Below are positions 17,703-26,396 of a stretch of DNA of 64,000 nt, in pieces. The translations under genes and the position numbers were made by a program. The stretch is from Mycobacterium dioxanotrophicus. Lineage in GTDB: Bacteria > Actinomycetota > Actinomycetes > Mycobacteriales > Mycobacteriaceae. The notes beneath the pieces are model-generated. The model was not told where the DNA came from, did no database searches, and worked only from the letters and a program-made list of their open reading frames with translations. The DNA lies in the NCBI RefSeq assembly GCF_002157835.1, contig NZ_CP020809.1, positions 4,402,001 through 4,466,000 on the forward strand, written 5' to 3'. How positions within the stretch are numbered: the first letter of the stretch is position 1; each line of letters begins with the position of its first letter.

Positions 17703-19244
17703 ATGCCGACGTATCTGTCGCCGGGAGTCTATGTCGAGGAAACCGACTCCGGCTCAAGGCCAATCGAAGGAGTGGGCACCGCCGTGGCGGCGTTCATCGG
17801 CCTTGCCGAGAAAGGCCCGTTCAACAAGCCCACACTGATCAGCAACTGGACGCAATACCGCAAGACCTTCGGCGGGGCGATCGACGGAGCTTGCCTGGCC
17901 GAATCGGTGGCCGCTTACTTCCAGAACGGCGGCGGCAACTCCTACGTGGTCCGCATCGGCGACGGTGAGGGCGAAAACGGTTCTGCCGGTGCACAACAGC
18001 AACTGGTCGCCGGGCCCCAAGGTGTGCTGGCCAATTACCGGGTGGTGGCGCTGGACCCGAGTACGCCACCCGACCGGTTACGCCTCGAGGTCGCAGCGTT
18101 CCACAGCGACGGCGAGGAGCAGCCCGGCGGCGTCAAGCTGATCGTGCGGCGGGACGGCCAGACCGTCGAGGAGTTCCCCAATGTCACCACTGCCCGGGGG
18201 AAGAACAACGTCGCTACCGTCGTCAACGCGGCCTCGCAGACGATCAAGCTGGAACAGATCTCCGGGAAACCGACCGAGGACCTGCAGGCCGGCATGCAGA
18301 TCGCGCTCGCTGCACCGGCTGAGCTCGCCACGACAACAGCACCGGAACGACTCACCACCGACGACTACGTGGGAAACGTCGACGAACGCAGCGGTGTCGC
18401 CGGTTTGGAGACCATCGACGAGATCACCATGGTCTGCATGCCCGACCTGCTGACGGCATATCAGCGCGGCGCCATCGACATCGACACGGTGCAGTCGGTG
18501 CAGCAGGCGATGATCACGCACTGCGAGCTGATGGGCGACCGGATGGCGATCCTGGATCCGCCGCCGGGATTCAGCGCCCAGCAGATCAAGGAGTGGCGCG
18601 TCGACAAGGCCCGCTACGACTCCAAGTACGCGACCCTGTACTGGCCGTGGGTCACCACCGGGGGCGGCAAGTACCTGCCGCCGTCGGGATTCGTGGCGGG
18701 CATCTGGGGCCGCAACGACGACACTCGCGGCGTGCACAAGGCGCCGGCCAACGAAATCGTCCGTGGTGCAATCGATGTGGAGACATTGATCACCCGGCGC
18801 GAACACGATCTGCTCAATCCCGTGGGCATCAACTGCATCCGGGCGTTCCCCGGCCGCGGCATCAGGGTGTGGGGTGCCCGCACCCTGTCCTCTGACCCCG
18901 CCTGGCGCTACATCAACATCCGGCGGCTGTTCAACTACCTGGAGGAGTCGATCCTCACCAGCACCGACTGGGTGGTGTTCGAGCCCAACGACTACTCGCT
19001 GTGGGCCAAGCTGCGCCGCACCATCAGCGCGTTCCTGGTCAACGAATGGCGCAAGGGAGCACTGTTCGGCCTGACTCCCGACGAGGCCTTCTACGTCAAG
19101 TGCGACAGCGAGACCAATCCCGCCGAGGGTATCGATGCCGGTGAAGTGGTCTGCGAAATCGGGGTTGCCCCAGTCAAACCCGCGGAGTTCGTGATCTTCC
19201 GCCTCTCGCAGTACTCCGGCGGCACCAGCCTCGTCGCCGAATAG
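17703..19244 (+). CDS. Contractile tail sheath protein
   Basis: 513 residues from ATG 17703, five bases after AGGAGG. The N-terminus MPTYLSPGVYVEE is the classic sheath opening, followed by GVGTAVAAFIGLAEKGP, and the C-terminal domain has the sheath signature NIRRLFNYLEESI ... FEPND ... LWAKLRRTISAFL. The family (phage T4 gp18 / Afp2-4 / Pvc) forms the six-fold rings that contract to drive the tube. Only one sheath gene is present here, whereas some eCIS have two or three. It heads a compact structural operon running to 28957. Confidence 0.97.
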   Translation: MPTYLSPGVYVEETDSGSRPIEGVGTAVAAFIGLAEKGPFNKPTLISNWTQYRKTFGGAIDGACLAESVAAYFQNGGGNSYVVRIGDGEGENGSAGAQQQLVAGPQGVLANYRVVALDPSTPPDRLRLEVAAFHSDGEEQPGGVKLIVRRDGQTVEEFPNVTTARGKNNVATVVNAASQTIKLEQISGKPTEDLQAGMQIALAAPAELATTTAPERLTTDDYVGNVDERSGVAGLETIDEITMVCMPDLLTAYQRGAIDIDTVQSVQQAMITHCELMGDRMAILDPPPGFSAQQIKEWRVDKARYDSKYATLYWPWVTTGGGKYLPPSGFVAGIWGRNDDTRGVHKAPANEIVRGAIDVETLITRREHDLLNPVGINCIRAFPGRGIRVWGARTLSSDPAWRYINIRRLFNYLEESILTSTDWVVFEPNDYSLWAKLRRTISAFLVNEWRKGALFGLTPDEAFYVKCDSETNPAEGIDAGEVVCEIGVAPVKPAEFVIFRLSQYSGGTSLVAE

Positions 19245-19268
19245 CCCACCTGACACGAGGAGACAACC

Positions 19269-19715
19269 ATGGCACTGCAGGACGACGACAGCTCGGTAGG
19301 CCACTCATTCGGACTCGAATTCGACGGGATCCAGATCAAGGCCATCACCGAGGTGACCGGCTTGAAGATGGAGCAGGACGTCATCGAGTACAAGTCGAAC
19401 GTGGCCAAGGACGGCAAGTACAACATCAAGAAGCTGCCCGGCCGGTGGAAGGCCGGTGAGTGCACGCTGACGCGCCCGTTGACCAAGGACGGCAGCTTCG
19501 ACAAATGGGTGAAGGATTCCCAACTGGGCAAGATGAAGGATGCCCGCAAGGGCGGTTCCATCATCGTCTTCGATTACGAGGGTGAAGAGGTCAAGCGTTA
19601 CAACCTCACCGCGGCGTGGCCCAAGAGCCTGGAACTCAGCTCGATGAAGGCCGGCGACACCAGTGTCATGACGGAGAAACTGGTGCTGACGTACGAGAAG
19701 TGCGAACCCGCCTGA
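19269..19715 (+). CDS. Tail tube protein (first)
   Basis: 148 residues of the T4 gp19-like tail-tube family common in eCIS. Seen: GLEFDGIQIKAITEVTGL, QDVIEYKSN and the C-terminal VMTEKLVLTYEKCEPA. It stacks as hexamer rings to form the inner tube that carries cargo. It begins 24 bp after the sheath stop with an AGGAG ribosome site. Its stop overlaps an in-frame ATG of the next gene (TGATG). Confidence 0.95.
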   Translation: MALQDDDSSVGHSFGLEFDGIQIKAITEVTGLKMEQDVIEYKSNVAKDGKYNIKKLPGRWKAGECTLTRPLTKDGSFDKWVKDSQLGKMKDARKGGSIIVFDYEGEEVKRYNLTAAWPKSLELSSMKAGDTSVMTEKLVLTYEKCEPA

Positions 19716-19729
19716 TGCGGAGAGGAAAT

Positions 19730-20164
19730 GTGCACGGCAGTTCTGCCCTGGCCGATGGGCCAGGGCAGAAGCCTTCCGATGAGCCGGTGCGCGAATTGCG
19801 CACCGAGTTCCCGTTCGTCCTGCCGCGCGGCTACGTCGACGCCTCGGGCACCGTGCACCGCGACGGGGTGATGCGGCTGGCGACGGCGCGTGACGAACTG
19901 GTGTCCCAGCGCGACGACCGGGTACGGGAAAGCCCGAATTATCTGGCGGTGGTATTGATCGGCCGGGTGGTGACCCGCATCGGTGACATCGAGGACGTCC
20001 ACGGCGGGATCATCGAGAACCTGTTCGCCTCGGATCTGGCGTTTCTCCAGGACCTCTACCGACGGGTGAACCAGGACGGACACACCCACGCGCGGGTCAC
20101 CTGCCCGCATTGCAACAACGATTTCGCTGTCGATGTTGCCGGGAGCCGCCTGGGGGAATCGTGA
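19730..20164 (+). CDS. eCIS tail assembly protein with Zn-ribbon-like CPHC
   Basis: About 144 residues. Two starts are possible: GTG 19730, spaced well from GAGAGG, or ATG 19715 overlapping the tube-gene stop. The core FPFVLPRGYVDASGTVHRDG is the opening of a conserved small eCIS protein. The C-terminus ends in a THARVTCPHCNNDF motif, half of a zinc ribbon or a redox Cys pair. The position after the tube gene and the MRLATARDE ... SPNYLAVVLIGRVV segment match the phage-tail-assembly family seen in eCIS operons. The exact role, chaperone or length control, is unproven. Confidence 0.8.
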   Translation: MHGSSALADGPGQKPSDEPVRELRTEFPFVLPRGYVDASGTVHRDGVMRLATARDELVSQRDDRVRESPNYLAVVLIGRVVTRIGDIEDVHGGIIENLFASDLAFLQDLYRRVNQDGHTHARVTCPHCNNDFAVDVAGSRLGES

Positions 20165-20307
20165 CCTGCGGAGCCGACGTCCTCTATCAGGAGACGGCTT
20201 TCCTCGCCTATCACCTGCATTGGCCGCTCGACGACGTTCTCGACCTGGAGCACGGGGACCGGCGTCGGTTCGTGCAGCTCACCCGAAACCTGTCCGCACA
20301 GAACTAG
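20161..20307 (+). CDS. Small DUF6760-like eCIS protein
   Basis: 48 residues starting at GTG 20161, which overlaps the upstream stop by 4 bases. The sequence ETAFLAYHLHWPLDDVLDLE is the hallmark of a short protein routinely encoded between the assembly protein and the second half of eCIS operons. It probably partners with the preceding assembly protein, like the paired tail-assembly chaperones of phages; this is inference from position and size. Confidence 0.8.
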   Translation: MTCGADVLYQETAFLAYHLHWPLDDVLDLEHGDRRRFVQLTRNLSAQN

Positions 20308-20320
20308 CTGGAGGCCCGAG

Positions 20321-22573
20321 ATGCCGAAGTGGTGGCCCTGGGGACGACACCAGGAGCCGGTTGCGCCGGCCGCACCGGCGGCCCGCCCGGAGCCGGTGTG
20401 GCAGCGCCTTGCTGCCGTCACACCCACCACCGGCGACATCGAACCGACAGCACACCTCAACGGTTTTACCGCGACGTTGACCACCTCACAGAACCCCGCA
20501 TTCACCCGACCGGTGCAGCTACTGGCGGTCAACGAGCACCATCGACTGCCGGTGTTGGACACCGGGCCCGCACAGCCGGCGCCACCGCCCGCGACACCCG
20601 CAGCCGCGCCGCAGTCCCGGAGTTGGGCGCCCCGGCTGCCGAGTGTGCAACGGGCCCTTGTCGGCACTCCCGTGCAGCGGGACGTCGCGCAGGACGAACC
20701 CGCTGCCGCATCGCTACCGGTGATCGAGGCCGGCGCAGAGCCCGAGTCTGCGCGCGCCATGGTGCAGGCCAGCGATCCCGACGAACGCCGGCCGCTCGAC
20801 ACGGTGACGGACGAGGTGGCGCTGGCGCCCAGCGCACTACCTATGCCGTCACCAGCCACGAGTGACCCAGTCACCGGGGCGTCGAGTGCTGTCGAGCACC
20901 CGGCACCGACCCCACCGGCGGTGCAGCGGCTGGCCACCGACACATCCCCATTACCGGCTGTCGTGCAACGGGCTCCGGAAGCCGCGGTGTCTCAACCGGT
21001 CTCGTCGAGCACCGCCACGTCCGGGATATCCGACATTCCTGCCGTGCAGGTGTCCGAGGCGTACCGCGCCCGGCACACCGAAATCGCGACGCCACCGTTG
21101 CGACACCTGCACACCGTCCAGCGCACCGACGCTGCCGCACCGACCATCCCGATGCTTGTACCGCTTCCCGTGGTGACATCCACGCCGAACAAGCCGGTCA
21201 CCCGCCCCGAACACGACGCGCCGAAACCCCAACCCGTGACGGCGATCCAGCGGACACCCGATACCGACCAGCCCATCGCGGATGTCGCCGACGACAGCGA
21301 GCCACCGGCGCCGGCCGTCAACTTACCCGTGGTCGACGAGCGCGACGGCGACGCACCGACGCCCGCTCAGAATGCGGTTGCCACTGCCACGCCATCCGTG
21401 ATTGCCCAGCTCCCATCGCACGCACCGGCCGCCGTGCAACGCCTCATGCCGCAGCCGAGTCCGAGCTCGATGCCGCGGCCCGCGCCGTCGGTTCCTTCGT
21501 CTCCGTCGATTTCTCCCACTCCCATCAAGCAGCGGTCGACGCCTGCGCCGGCACTGCGCACCGAATCACAGGCGACACCCAGCCCGGACACCACCACCAC
21601 GGCGGTCGAGCCCGCCGATCTGCCCGTGGTCACGGCCCAGCCTGTCATGGACGAATCCGCGCCGACGACCGAGCATTACGAAGCGCCTGTGGCGCAACGA
21701 TCATCGACGGTGGCGTTCACCGCAGCCGAAACCCACCCAGAACCCGTGTCTCGGGTGCAACCCGTTTCTGTTGTCGCCGCGCCGCAACTGCGACCCGCGA
21801 CCGTGATGCGCACCGTCGGCGACGCACCCCGTGCCGCGTCGAACCTGGCAACGCCGGTCACCGGCGCCGCTGGACCCGCGGCCACACCGGACGCAATACC
21901 CGCGCCCGATTCTCCGGTCGCCCAACGGATCAGCCTGCCGGTGGCGCACACCGCACCTGCGCCGCCGACACGCAGACCCGAACCGTCCACACCACCCCTC
22001 GTGCAGCGGTCCACCGGGTCCGGCCGGCGGCTCGTGGTGCTGCCCCCGGTACGCAGCACGGATGACCATGGCTCGTCTCCCGGCGTGGCCGCGCATCCGC
22101 CCGACGGAGCCGAGGTGTTCAGCAGTCCGCGCCCCGTCGGCCTGCAGCGCATGTTCGAGGCCGGAACCCCGCGCGTAAGCCCTCCGCTTCAGGCATCCGT
22201 CGCCGCCGTCGAGTCACCCGCGGCCGCACCCACATCTGAACGTCGGAGCTCGATGGACACAGCACAATCCACGGTGCACGCACACGAGTACGACGAGGCC
22301 ACCAACACCATCACCTTCGGCTCACCGGGATTGCCGAGTATCCAGCGAGCGCCCGACGGGCCCGCCCCTGCCGCAGAGACCGCTGCTCCGGTTGCCGCGG
22401 CACCGGCTGTGACTTCTGTGCCGGCTGGATCGGGTTCCGGCGCCCCGGCAGCGGCGGGCACCGACGTCGACGAGCTGGTCAACCGGGTGTACGACGCGCT
22501 GGCCGCGCGGCTGCGTGCCGAGCTGTGGCTGGATCGGGAGCGGGCGGGCACCCTCATGGATTTAGGCCGGTAA
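20321..22573 (+). CDS. Pro/Ala-rich Q-R-repeat protein of the eCIS
   Basis: 750 residues, mostly low-complexity Pro/Ala/Thr. At least eleven [VAIL]-Q-R tripeptides occur at irregular spacing (SVQRAL, PVQRDV, AVQRLA, VVQRAP, TVQRTD, AIQRTP, AVQRLM, VAQRSS, VAQRIS, LVQRST, GLQRMF, SIQRAP). The only folded-looking part is the last 40 residues, DVDELVNRVYDALAARLRAE onwards, a predicted helix that is probably the conserved docking end. The same Q-R motif occurs in the DUF4157 protein and next to the AAGN tag. It may be a multivalent scaffold or tape-like protein that collects cargo or sets particle length; that is inference. Third-position GC matches its neighbours, so it is native. Confidence 0.7.
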   Translation: MPKWWPWGRHQEPVAPAAPAARPEPVWQRLAAVTPTTGDIEPTAHLNGFTATLTTSQNPAFTRPVQLLAVNEHHRLPVLDTGPAQPAPPPATPAAAPQSRSWAPRLPSVQRALVGTPVQRDVAQDEPAAASLPVIEAGAEPESARAMVQASDPDERRPLDTVTDEVALAPSALPMPSPATSDPVTGASSAVEHPAPTPPAVQRLATDTSPLPAVVQRAPEAAVSQPVSSSTATSGISDIPAVQVSEAYRARHTEIATPPLRHLHTVQRTDAAAPTIPMLVPLPVVTSTPNKPVTRPEHDAPKPQPVTAIQRTPDTDQPIADVADDSEPPAPAVNLPVVDERDGDAPTPAQNAVATATPSVIAQLPSHAPAAVQRLMPQPSPSSMPRPAPSVPSSPSISPTPIKQRSTPAPALRTESQATPSPDTTTTAVEPADLPVVTAQPVMDESAPTTEHYEAPVAQRSSTVAFTAAETHPEPVSRVQPVSVVAAPQLRPATVMRTVGDAPRAASNLATPVTGAAGPAATPDAIPAPDSPVAQRISLPVAHTAPAPPTRRPEPSTPPLVQRSTGSGRRLVVLPPVRSTDDHGSSPGVAAHPPDGAEVFSSPRPVGLQRMFEAGTPRVSPPLQASVAAVESPAAAPTSERRSSMDTAQSTVHAHEYDEATNTITFGSPGLPSIQRAPDGPAPAAETAAPVAAAPAVTSVPAGSGSGAPAAAGTDVDELVNRVYDALAARLRAELWLDRERAGTLMDLGR

Positions 22574-22588
22574 GGAAGAGACACAACG

Positions 22589-23056
22589 ATGAGCACGCCA
22601 CAACTGCCCCCTGAGGACGCCGACGAGGTGTTCGTCGGCGTGTGTTTCGCCGTCAAGTTCGACAAGACCGATATCGGGAAGTTCAGCAGCTGTGAGGGTT
22701 TCGGCTTGGAAGTGGTGATGGAGCAGCGCGAGGAAGGTGGCAACAATGGCTTGGTCTGGCAGCTGCCGACCCGTATGAAGTACAGCAACATCAAACTGAC
22801 CCGACCGGTGGGACCAGACAGCGCCAAGCTGACAAAGTGGATTGTCAAGGCGCTCAACGGTTTGACGCCCACCACCGGGGAGATCAAGGCGATGGACGCC
22901 GCCGGGAATCCGGTGATGACCTGGCAGTTGGAGGGTGTCGTCCCGGTCCGGTGGACCGGTCCCAGCCTGAACCTCGACTCCCCCAAGGTGTTCACCGAGA
23001 CATTGGAGATCGCCCACCACGGCTTCACCCCCGAGAAGGGTTCGCCCAATGGCTAA
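22589..23056 (+). CDS. Tail tube protein (second)
   Basis: 155 residues, gp19-like and related to the 19269-19715 product. Seen: FAVKFDKTDIGKFSSCEGF, the NNGLVWQLPTRMKYSNIKLTRP-type middle and a C-terminal TLEIAHHGF. Two or more tube-like proteins are normal in eCIS; the second usually forms the tube start or the ring at the baseplate. It begins 15 bp after the Q-R-repeat gene and overlaps the LysM gene by 8 bp. Confidence 0.93.
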   Translation: MSTPQLPPEDADEVFVGVCFAVKFDKTDIGKFSSCEGFGLEVVMEQREEGGNNGLVWQLPTRMKYSNIKLTRPVGPDSAKLTKWIVKALNGLTPTTGEIKAMDAAGNPVMTWQLEGVVPVRWTGPSLNLDSPKVFTETLEIAHHGFTPEKGSPNG

Positions 23057-23822
23057 CACCGCAGTAGCGCTCAAGGCCCCGCCGCCGGACAAGACCGGCG
23101 ACAGCACGCCCGACACCTGGTCGCAGCCGCAGTACGCGTTCTTGGAGCTGTGGGAGCCCAAGCACGTCAAGGGCGGCAAGCCCGAACTGGGGTCGCTGAA
23201 GGACAAGCTCACCTTCCAGTTCAATCCGAAAGAGGTGTCGATCACCAAATCCGCCAAGTGGGAACGTAAACCGACCAAGGAGAAGAAGGCCGGTCCACCG
23301 GAGTACTCGGGAGCCGAGCCGTGCAAGCTCAGCCTCGAGTTGTACTTCGATGCCACCGCCAAGGACGGGGTCGACGTGGTGGCCTCGGTGGACAAGCTCT
23401 TCGGCTGCTGTGTGCCGTGCAAGGAGGTGAAGAAGGGCGAACAGGCCATGCCGTTTCTGGTGGTGTTCAACTGGGGCCAGGTCAAGAGTTTCGCGGCTTA
23501 CATCAGCCAGGTGCAGGCCAAGTACACCCGGTTCGCCGCCAACGGCATCCCGATCAGAGCGGTCTGCACGGTCAACCTGGAAGAGATCGACGTCACGCCG
23601 GATCCCAAGCAGAATCCGACATCAGGATCGCTGTCGGCCGACGACGTCCACACCGTGGTCAGCGGGGACTCGCTGGCCCTGGTCGCCTACCGGGAGTACG
23701 GTGACCCGCAACTGTGGCGACCGTTGGCCCGTTACAACAGAATTGACGATCCCATGCGAGTTCCCACCGGCACCCGGCTCAAGCTACCCAGGCTCGAAGC
23801 CTTGACAGCGGCGGTGGGCTGA
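23049..23822 (+). CDS. LysM-type tail/baseplate protein
   Basis: 257 residues. The N-terminal domain (about 20-185) has LTFQFNPKEVSITKSAKWER, typical of the eCIS/T6SS-type tube-to-baseplate connector family. The C-terminal 50 residues are a LysM motif (VHTVVSGDSLALVAYREYGD ... RIDDPMRVPTGTRLKLP). In related phages and eCIS this protein sits at the spike/tube junction. It overlaps the preceding gene, indicating coupling. Confidence 0.93.
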   Translation: MANTAVALKAPPPDKTGDSTPDTWSQPQYAFLELWEPKHVKGGKPELGSLKDKLTFQFNPKEVSITKSAKWERKPTKEKKAGPPEYSGAEPCKLSLELYFDATAKDGVDVVASVDKLFGCCVPCKEVKKGEQAMPFLVVFNWGQVKSFAAYISQVQAKYTRFAANGIPIRAVCTVNLEEIDVTPDPKQNPTSGSLSADDVHTVVSGDSLALVAYREYGDPQLWRPLARYNRIDDPMRVPTGTRLKLPRLEALTAAVG

Positions 23823-23827
23823 TCGAG

Positions 23828-25642
23828 ATGGCCACTGCAGCAAGCTTTCTCATCGACGTCGACGGCACGCCGCTACCCGACGACATCAGCCCGCTGCTCA
23901 CCTCCGCCTACGTCGACTCCAGCCTGCGGCTGCCGGACGCGTTCATGCTGCGCTTCCGCGATCCCAACCGGATCGTCATCGAGAAGGCCAAGGTCACGAT
24001 TGGCGCCAAGGTGAAGATCACTGTCGGCAGCACCCAGACCGACACGCCCGAGAAGCTGATCGAGGGTGAGGTGACCGCATTGGAGGCTGAGGTCGGAGGC
24101 CCCGGTTCGTTCACCATCATTCGCGGGTACGACCCGGCGCACCGACTGTTCCGCGGCAGGCACACCCAGTCCTACACGCAGACGACGGCATCGGACGCCG
24201 TCACCCAGGTCGCTCAACGCGCCAAGATCCCGGCCGGCCAGATCGAGCCCAGCAAAACCGTTTTCGACCACCTCGGCCAGTTCGGTCAGTCCGACTGGGA
24301 GTTCCTCGACGGGATGGCCAGACGCATCGGCTACGAGCTCACGGTCCGCGACAACAAGTTGAGCTTTCACCCACGCCAGGACGCCAACACCGCGCCGTCC
24401 GACGATGCCCAGAAGACCGACCCGCTGGTGCTGCGCCTCGGCACCGATCTGCTGCGATTCCGGTCGGTGATCACCGCGGCCGAACAGGTCACCGAGGTCG
24501 AGGTGCGGGGCTGGGATGTGGCGCAGAAGCGCAAGATCGTCAGCACGTCGCCGGCGGCGACCAAGAGCGTGGACCTGCCGACGGTCAAACCCGCCGATAT
24601 GGCCAAGCCCTTCGGGGACCCGCGGTATGTGGCCTCCGACACCGCCTACCGGACGCAGTCCGAAGCTGACACTGCTGCTGCGGCGCTCACCGAGCAGATC
24701 AGCAGCTCGTTCGCCGAGATCGACGCCGTGGCACGGGGAAACCCGAAGCTGCGGGCCAATGTCGGGATCACCGTCGACAACGCGGGCAAGCCGTTCGACG
24801 GCAAGTACACCATCACCGCGGCGCGGCACCGCTACGATCCGGCCAACGGCGGTTACACCACCGCGTTCTCGGTGACGGGACGCCAGGAACGCAGCCTGTA
24901 CGGTCTGACCGCGGGCGGCGGGCGATCCGCAGCCGGGGCAGGAGTCGTGATCGCACAGGTCAGCGACGCGAACGATCCGACGCATCAGGGGCGGGTGAAG
25001 CTGACATTCCCGTGGCTGTCCGACGACTATGTCAGCGACTGGGCGCGCACGGTACAGCCGGGAGCCGGAAAAAACCGGGGCGCCATGATGATCCCCGAGG
25101 TCGGCGACGAGGTGCTGGTGGCCTTCGAGCAGCAGGACCCCCAGCGGCCCTATGTGCTGGGCGGACTGTACAACGGTGTGGACACCGCAAATGCCAAGGG
25201 CGCCACCCTCATCGACACAGGGTCCGGAGCAGTCAACCGACGATCGATCATCTCCCGCAACGGCCACCGCATCGACCTGCTCGACGAGAACGGCAAGACC
25301 GAAGGCGTCACGGCCGAAACGGGCGACGGAAAGCTCAAGCTGACACTGGATTCCGTCGGAACCCGCATCACCGTGCACAGCGACGGCACAGTGCTCATCG
25401 AGGGCCGCAAGGGCATCGTCGTCGACGCCGGCAACAGCGACCTCGAGCTGAAAGGCAAGAAGATCTCCGTCACCGCCACCAACGGCGTCTCGCTGTCCGG
25501 CGGTTCGGGTGCGGTCAACGTGGAAACCCAGACCGCTCTTTCGTTGCAGGGCGCCACCATCAAGGTTGCGGCGAAAGCTACCAGCGAATTCAAGTCCGGC
25601 GGGCCCAACATCATCACCGGCACTCCCGTCAAGATCAACTGA
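23828..25642 (+). CDS. VgrG/gpV-like spike protein
   Basis: 604 residues. The N-terminal gpD-like half (about 1-350) includes QSDWEFLDGMARRIGYEL, and a gp5-type OB-fold follows with the signature HQGRVKLTFPWLSDD ... NRGAMMIPEVGDEVLVAFEQ (about 380-440). The C-terminus (about 460-600) is a repetitive beta-helix needle (GRKGIVVDAG, DLELKGKKISVTA, SLQGATIKVAA). The protein should trimerise into the membrane-piercing spike. It is followed directly by the PAAR tip. No extra enzymatic domain is seen at the C-terminus. Confidence 0.95.
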   Translation: MATAASFLIDVDGTPLPDDISPLLTSAYVDSSLRLPDAFMLRFRDPNRIVIEKAKVTIGAKVKITVGSTQTDTPEKLIEGEVTALEAEVGGPGSFTIIRGYDPAHRLFRGRHTQSYTQTTASDAVTQVAQRAKIPAGQIEPSKTVFDHLGQFGQSDWEFLDGMARRIGYELTVRDNKLSFHPRQDANTAPSDDAQKTDPLVLRLGTDLLRFRSVITAAEQVTEVEVRGWDVAQKRKIVSTSPAATKSVDLPTVKPADMAKPFGDPRYVASDTAYRTQSEADTAAAALTEQISSSFAEIDAVARGNPKLRANVGITVDNAGKPFDGKYTITAARHRYDPANGGYTTAFSVTGRQERSLYGLTAGGGRSAAGAGVVIAQVSDANDPTHQGRVKLTFPWLSDDYVSDWARTVQPGAGKNRGAMMIPEVGDEVLVAFEQQDPQRPYVLGGLYNGVDTANAKGATLIDTGSGAVNRRSIISRNGHRIDLLDENGKTEGVTAETGDGKLKLTLDSVGTRITVHSDGTVLIEGRKGIVVDAGNSDLELKGKKISVTATNGVSLSGGSGAVNVETQTALSLQGATIKVAAKATSEFKSGGPNIITGTPVKIN

Positions 25643-25655
25643 GAGGGGCCAGATC

Positions 25656-25940
25656 ATGCCTCCTGCGGCACGTGTCGGGGATATGACCGGTCACCCCGGT
25701 GCCATCGGTCCCCCCGGCGTACCCACCGTGTTGATCGGCGGAAGCGCGGCGGCGACGGTCGGAACTCCGCACGTGTGCGCGTTTCCCGGTGTGGTGCCTC
25801 ATCCGCCGAATGTCATAGCCGGGCCGGGATGCCCAACCGTGCTCATCGGCGGGATGCCCGCCGCGCGGGTCGGCGACATGACCGCCTGTGGCGCTCCCAT
25901 TGTCGGACCGGGTTGCCCGACCGTGTTGATCGGAGGGTGA
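25656..25940 (+). CDS. PAAR spike-tip protein
   Basis: 94 residues from ATG 25656, 13 bp after the spike stop. PAAR repeats are clear (MPPAARVGDMTGHPG, GVPTVLIGG, PTVLIGGMPAARVGDMTACG, GCPTVLIGG). PAAR proteins cap the spike trimer with a sharp zinc-binding cone. It is a bare PAAR domain with no toxin extension. Confidence 0.95.
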   Translation: MPPAARVGDMTGHPGAIGPPGVPTVLIGGSAAATVGTPHVCAFPGVVPHPPNVIAGPGCPTVLIGGMPAARVGDMTACGAPIVGPGCPTVLIGG

Positions 25941-25944
25941 GCAG

Positions 25945-26394
25945 ATGACCAATGAATTCATCGGGGCCGGCTGGAACTTCCCGATACAGGTCGACCCCAC
26001 CGACTCGATTGCCCTCGCCACCGACGTCCGAGACATCGAACAGGCCATCGAGATCATCATCCGCACCGCACCGGGCGAGCGGCCCATGCGGCCTGAATTC
26101 GGCTGCCGCATCCAGGATCACCTGTTCTCACCGATGAATGACGCGACGCTGGCGGCGATCGCCAACGATGTCCGTCGTGCGCTCGAGCGGTGGGAGCCTC
26201 GCATCGATGTGCAGGACGTGCGGGTGCTGTTCAACCGTCACGATCTCGGCATGGCCCACATCGACGTGGGGTACCGGATCCGAGGGTACAACGACGAACG
26301 CAACCTGGTCTTCCCGTTCTACGTGATCCCCGATGAGCCAGGCGCACCGGAGCCGACCGAACTGTCCCCGATGTACCTGCGGAATGAGGTCTGA
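25945..26394 (+). CDS. gp25-like baseplate wedge protein
   Basis: 149 residues of the GPW/gp25 family. Seen: SIALATDVRDIEQAIEIIIR, the conserved APGERPMRPEFGCRIQDHLF (about 42-60) and VRRALERWEPRID. gp25-type proteins nucleate sheath assembly on the baseplate. It starts 4 bp after the PAAR stop. Confidence 0.96.
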   Translation: MTNEFIGAGWNFPIQVDPTDSIALATDVRDIEQAIEIIIRTAPGERPMRPEFGCRIQDHLFSPMNDATLAAIANDVRRALERWEPRIDVQDVRVLFNRHDLGMAHIDVGYRIRGYNDERNLVFPFYVIPDEPGAPEPTELSPMYLRNEV

Positions 26395-26396
26395 GG

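Noticed and set aside
18078..19304. 408-codon open frame on the - strand
   Set aside because: Antisense to the sheath gene, which is certain.
23873..25657. 594-codon open frame on the - strand
   Set aside because: It overlaps the whole VgrG-like gene in antisense and shows no domain or ribosome site.
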